NCBI GenBank assembly: GCA_033675545.1 | Contig: JAWDGP010002483.1 | Location: forward strand, 152,501 to 216,500 | Direction: 5' to 3' | DNA from: Elysia crispata | Taxonomy: Eukaryota; Mollusca; Gastropoda; Plakobranchidae | Length of the DNA stretch: 64,000 bases | Part shown: piece after piece, positions 59,767 to 64,000 of the stretch | Layout: each line of letters begins with the position of its first letter | Position numbering within the stretch: the stretch's first letter is position 1 | Program-made: the position numbers and the translations under genes | The notes under the pieces: generated by a model | Database searches by the model: none | What the model saw: the letters and a program-made list of their open reading frames with translations, nothing else | Told to the model about the DNA's origin: nothing

Positions 59767-61320
59767 ATACTGTGGAACAAAATGTTAAATGAAAAGCAGA
59801 TCTATTTCTTTTTAGTTATTTATATCCAATGGAAATTAGATTGTTTATGCTCTCTTTCAACAAAAATACCATGTTTCTGTAAAAAAAGAAAAGAAAAAAA
59901 GTAGACTAGATAATTGCTTTATTGCACAATGTGCCAAAACACAGCGGTGGAACCACAGATAAATAACAAGCAGATATTTGACATTTTTAGATGCATCCAG
60001 TAATGTATATATGATGCTTGAACATTTATACCTTTCTTTATCACAAAAGGCTTCTTTTCCACCCAATCTTCGAAGCATTATTAGCTTTAGAACAAGGGCG
60101 AGGTAAGAAACAGAACGATCCGGAAATGAAACAGAAATCTAGGTTGGGATACCCTGTCTGTCTTAGCTTGAACTTTGTTTTCTGCGGACTGGATAATGAG
60201 ATTCATGACGTCAGAAGCAACGCGCTGTTAATGGTTTTGTTGATTCCGTCTTTGTAGATGCCAGCTTGTCAGTCACGCGGCAGAACTTGCCCAAGCACGG
60301 ACTTTACTTATCTAGGTCAGGGGGACCTCTCTTCCTTTCTTTGACGTAAGAGTCAAAAATAAAGTCAAATTGTTCTTGTTCACAAATCGTATTAGAATCT
60401 TGTTTACGTCCATAACTACTGAGAACAGTTAGTGTTGCAACTAAAAAATATTCTTTATGTGCTTGATATATTTTTTTTTGTTAACTTCCTGGCCTATGTT
60501 ATTGTTTTTCTATTCTTTGCTTGTTTTCTTCCTGTCTTTGCATAATATCACCAATGTTAATTGTCCGACTTTCCATACCGGTACCGATTGTGTCTGGACC
60601 GGTTCCATGCAAGATCCAAGATAATAAATCTAATGATTGTACTGTTTAAGCTGTAAATTAGGAAGACCCATATGGACATTACAGTCTTAATTGAGATAAG
60701 ATGTTTTCATGGTGTTTTTTTTTTTTTTTTTAAACAATTAGCTTTGTATTACGAGTTGAAAGAAAACAAAATGCTTGAACAATAATCAAAATTCTAAGAT
60801 TATAATAGATTACAATGATTGTAGTCGATGAGAGACATCACACGAAATCATGAAACGTTTTGCGACATGTTTTTACCGCTCTCGAAAATTGAAAAATTAG
60901 TTTGGAAGCAGAGGAAACTGCTAGCTCTGATTAGAGACAAATTTGGAGTCTCAAGGGACATAGCACCAGTGTTCTCCACAAGCGATTCATGAAACCATGC
61001 AAAAAATCGACTTAAAACAACTTTGCTGGCTGTGTTTTCAATGACGAACCAGTGGTCGGCCGACTTCATTGCTTGACGATTCAAAAGAAAGTCTTCTTAC
61101 TGAAAGAAAAAAAAAAGTAAGATTGTCAAATGACTTTGATGCTACCAGAAGCACTCTATCATTATCAATAGGGTAGGGGGAAAGGGGGGGGGGGGGGAAG
61201 AGATGCTCATTTTTCTCAAGTAGCAGCATTGGCATCCGTACCTCTGTCAATCAGCAAGGCACCAGCAACAAAAAGATATTAAATCGCAACAAAAATTGTG
61301 ACAGTGCATGTCGCTATAGC
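58962..61320. other. AT-rich non-coding DNA with a (TA)n tract
   Basis: Contains (TA)n at 59704-59762 and a T run at about 60717-60731. A G run lies at about 61176-61198. No gene recognised. Confidence 0.5.
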
Positions 61321-61615
<295 letters not shown>

Positions 61616-63660
61616 GGAGGAGGAGCACACCACACGACAACGACAAGGAGTACGGGGATATAACAAGTGTGAGGAAAAGGTATGCACATGGTTGGGGAGG
61701 CGGGAGTGGAGAAGAGACAGTGGGAGCGGTTCATACTCGATTCCATGGAATTTGAAAAAAAAAATTCAAGGAAATAGCATTAAATATGCTGCTTAAAATA
61801 TTTTGGTTTCAAACATATTTTTATTTTAAACGATATGCCCCCTCCCTAACGTTAATCACCCGTAAGAATTTGCAAAACATAAACAACAGCAACATCCTTA
61901 AAATTATTGATAATTGGAGCAAGTATCTGTATCCGGGTTCTGTTTACCCTCCCAGCTGCAACGAGCCCTCAAGTTGTTATGAAAATACCGTTAATTTGAC
62001 AAATGGTAACAAATCGATCTTCACAACAAGAGCAGATCTGCCTTTCTTTATCGTTAGCTAAAACGAGTCAACTGTCATGACCTAGCACCTTGTTTACACC
62101 TGCACCGGGACAAATACTTAAGGCATGTCCAAATAAACTTGTTTACCGCATAGAATTAGAATGGATAAATGGAAGCTGCATTCAACCGGATCTAGATCTA
62201 CATTAAAGCTATCTTTTTGTTTTGATTTTAGTAGTGGAGCTCCATTTTTTGTAGTAGATCTAGAAGTTTTAGCTTTTGGCGTTTTCGTATTTTGCATTTA
62301 ATTATATCGTCATCAGATATTAACCGCAGTTTTGTATGGTCGATAACATTCTCTGAGGTGACCTACATCAAATTGTTTACAACAAGAAGAGCGCCGCTTA
62401 TTGGTTGCGTCATTGCCTGATTGTTATTATAACGAGGCCGGAAAACACCTCTTCCGGGGGAATGACCTACTCTGGTGATATTGCTCTCGTTCGTTCTGTA
62501 GCCTAGGTCAAAGGCCTAGGTTTATTTATTTTTCGAAGATGCTATAGAATTTTGTTTTTGCACGTATTTTGCTTGGGAGAGATTTGAAAACACTTGACCA
62601 GATTAATTATTTTGACATTATTCTTCAGAGATACTCTATTTGTTTTTGTTTAAGTTTTTTTGTTTTTTAAGCTATCGAGGTTTTTCTTTCAAAATTTTAT
62701 TTGTTTTGTTGTTGTTTGTTGTTGCTGCTGTTGTTGTTGTTGTTTTTGTTGTTGTTGTTGTTAATGTTATTGCTCTTGTTTAAGTTTTCATCGGCAAAAA
62801 CAATGTTAGCTTCCTCTGAAGGGCCTGTTTTTCCTCAATCATACCCACAGTAACGTTTAGAAATGCTAACGGTCTGCCCTACCATCTTTATAATTATATA
62901 GGTCTACTTAAAAGCTGAAAACCCTGGGACACCGGTGTCAATTTGCGTTTGTGTTTTTAAAGAGGCTAAACTTACATGACCCATATACATGCCTCCACAT
63001 ATCCATCTTTATCTAGAATCTAGATACCGGTATCTTGAAATTCTAATTCTAAACACAAAATATAGATAGAAACTTAATTCTTTTGGAATAAAGGAAATCG
63101 ACCTAAATATTCTATTCTTCCCCAATCTGTTTTTTTTTTTAATCCTTTTAAACGCTTATTAAAAAGCTCTGAATTTTCGCGTTATAAATATTTAAGAACA
63201 TGCAAGTTGATCTGCACCTCAAGTCGATTGAGAAAGACTTGCGTTGTGGCGCGTGAAACTGATGCTCGTAAGTTAGCCGTTGTTGACGAAACAAAGCATT
63301 TTGGGGGAATTGAGGAAAGCAATTTGCGTTGATTTTTTTTATGATTTTACCTAGCGGCATGAATGCTGTAGACGCCTTCAAAGTTTCGAAGGTGTGGGAG
63401 GGGTTCGCGAACAAAGCCTCCCAAGTCCGCTTTTATAATTATTGGTCTTTTCACTTACCTCCTTTTTCACTGAATTGAACTTTATCGTGATTTTTAGGGT
63501 AACGTAATCAAAATCACTATCATTGTCTTCATAAATGTTTAAGGTTATAATGATATTTAATCATGATATGGTCACTTTCCTTTCTGACCGCGACTTTCTC
63601 TCCTTTATTTTATACTATGTTCCTTGTCATCATCGTCATAAACGTCAACGTTGTTGTCAA
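61616..63660. other. non-coding, with a possible promoter
   Basis: No coding exon recognised. T/G-rich tract at about 62630-62790 with (GTT)n. CTAGAT/AGATCT words at 62189-62265 and near 63013. Confidence 0.4.
62385..62480. promoter_or_regulatory. possible promoter with CCAAT, CRE-like and ETS-like sites
   Basis: Within about 80 bp lie ATTGG (inverted CCAAT, about 62400), TGCGTCAT (CRE/AP-1-like), and CTTCCGG (ETS-like, about 62452), in a stretch with more CpG than its surroundings. It could serve EBAG9 to the left or a gene beyond the window to the right. No transcript start was seen. Confidence 0.25.
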
Positions 63661-63662
63661 CT

Positions 63663-63663
63663 T

Positions 63664-63705
<42 letters not shown>
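63663..63705. repeat. (ATC)n microsatellite
   Basis: About 14 ATC units. The Ser and Ile runs in its frames are artefacts. Confidence 0.95.
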
Positions 63706-63706
<1 letters not shown>

Positions 63707-64000
63707 ACAACACGAACATCAGAGCAACGACCACGAGTTCAGTCATCATCATAAAAATTAATAGAACTGATTAATAAAACATACCGATCGATCTTAATCT
63801 GGTCTACCAACTTGAAGTCATGCCTTTAAAAGCCTGAATGTATGTATAAGTAAAAAAAAAAAAAAAAAAAAATTGTTTTGCTCAACAGTTGCGAGTATTT
63901 ATATCCAGTGAGCAGAGTTTTTTTGCTGTGAACCACATGGCATTGTTTGCTGGCGTGAACAGCGTGTGGTCGATGCCCTTTGGACGAGACGCCTTTAGTT
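63706..64000. other. right end of window, nothing recognised
   Basis: Contains an A run of about 20 at 63851-63871. No gene supported. Confidence 0.4.

Overview
The window is animal nuclear DNA, most likely from a mollusc and perhaps a gastropod. The evidence is a spliced transmembrane serine protease gene with phase-1 LDLa exons, an orthologue of the animal-only Golgi protein EBAG9/RCAS1, APE-type LINEs, a hAT-type MITE, very abundant microsatellites and minisatellites, and frequent CTAGATCT-like words. The mollusc assignment is an inference from overall character. No bacterial, organellar or viral gene was seen.

Layout. Positions 1-2392 are a 44-bp minisatellite of about 50 units that contains an internal ~0.8 kb duplication. 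Positions 2.4-13.7 kb carry no recognisable gene. They hold long trinucleotide arrays, (GA)n/(CT)n tracts, a 57-bp minisatellite (5.3 kb) and a 31-bp minisatellite (12.2-13.1 kb). Positions 13,698-33,590 (+) hold a complete 14-exon gene for a predicted 782-residue type II transmembrane serine protease: cytoplasmic tail, TM segment, six LDLa modules, one SRCR domain and a chymotrypsin-fold protease. All 13 splice junctions join in phase. Four introns carry minisatellites (51, 42, 21 and 39 bp units) and one carries a 148-bp hAT-like MITE with an 8-bp target duplication.

Positions 33.6-40.4 kb are AT-rich with degraded tRNA-like SINE pieces. Positions 40.4-41.5 kb hold an unidentified decayed coding relic. 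Positions 41,697-44,314 are one LINE insertion whose 5' part (endonuclease, +) is inverted against its 3' part (reverse transcriptase, -), bounded by an 11-bp target duplication: a clear twin-priming product. Positions 44.3-49.4 kb are AT-rich without genes. Positions 49,467-52,850 (-) encode EBAG9 in four coding exons, one of which is a base short in this sequence. Positions 55,833-58,650 (-) are a nearly full-length, very compact LINE sitting between (TA)n tracts. The rest, to 64 kb, is AT-rich with microsatellites and one possible promoter near 62.4 kb.

The two host genes have no evident functional link. The protease would act at the cell surface with adhesive or ligand-binding stem modules. 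It keeps the catalytic triad, but its activation site and S1 pocket are unlike trypsin. EBAG9 would act in Golgi and secretory traffic. The strongest unusual signals are the twin-primed LINE, the (TA)n-bounded LINE, the protease's non-canonical activation and specificity residues, an LDLa module that lost one whole disulfide, and a minisatellite that runs directly into a splice acceptor.
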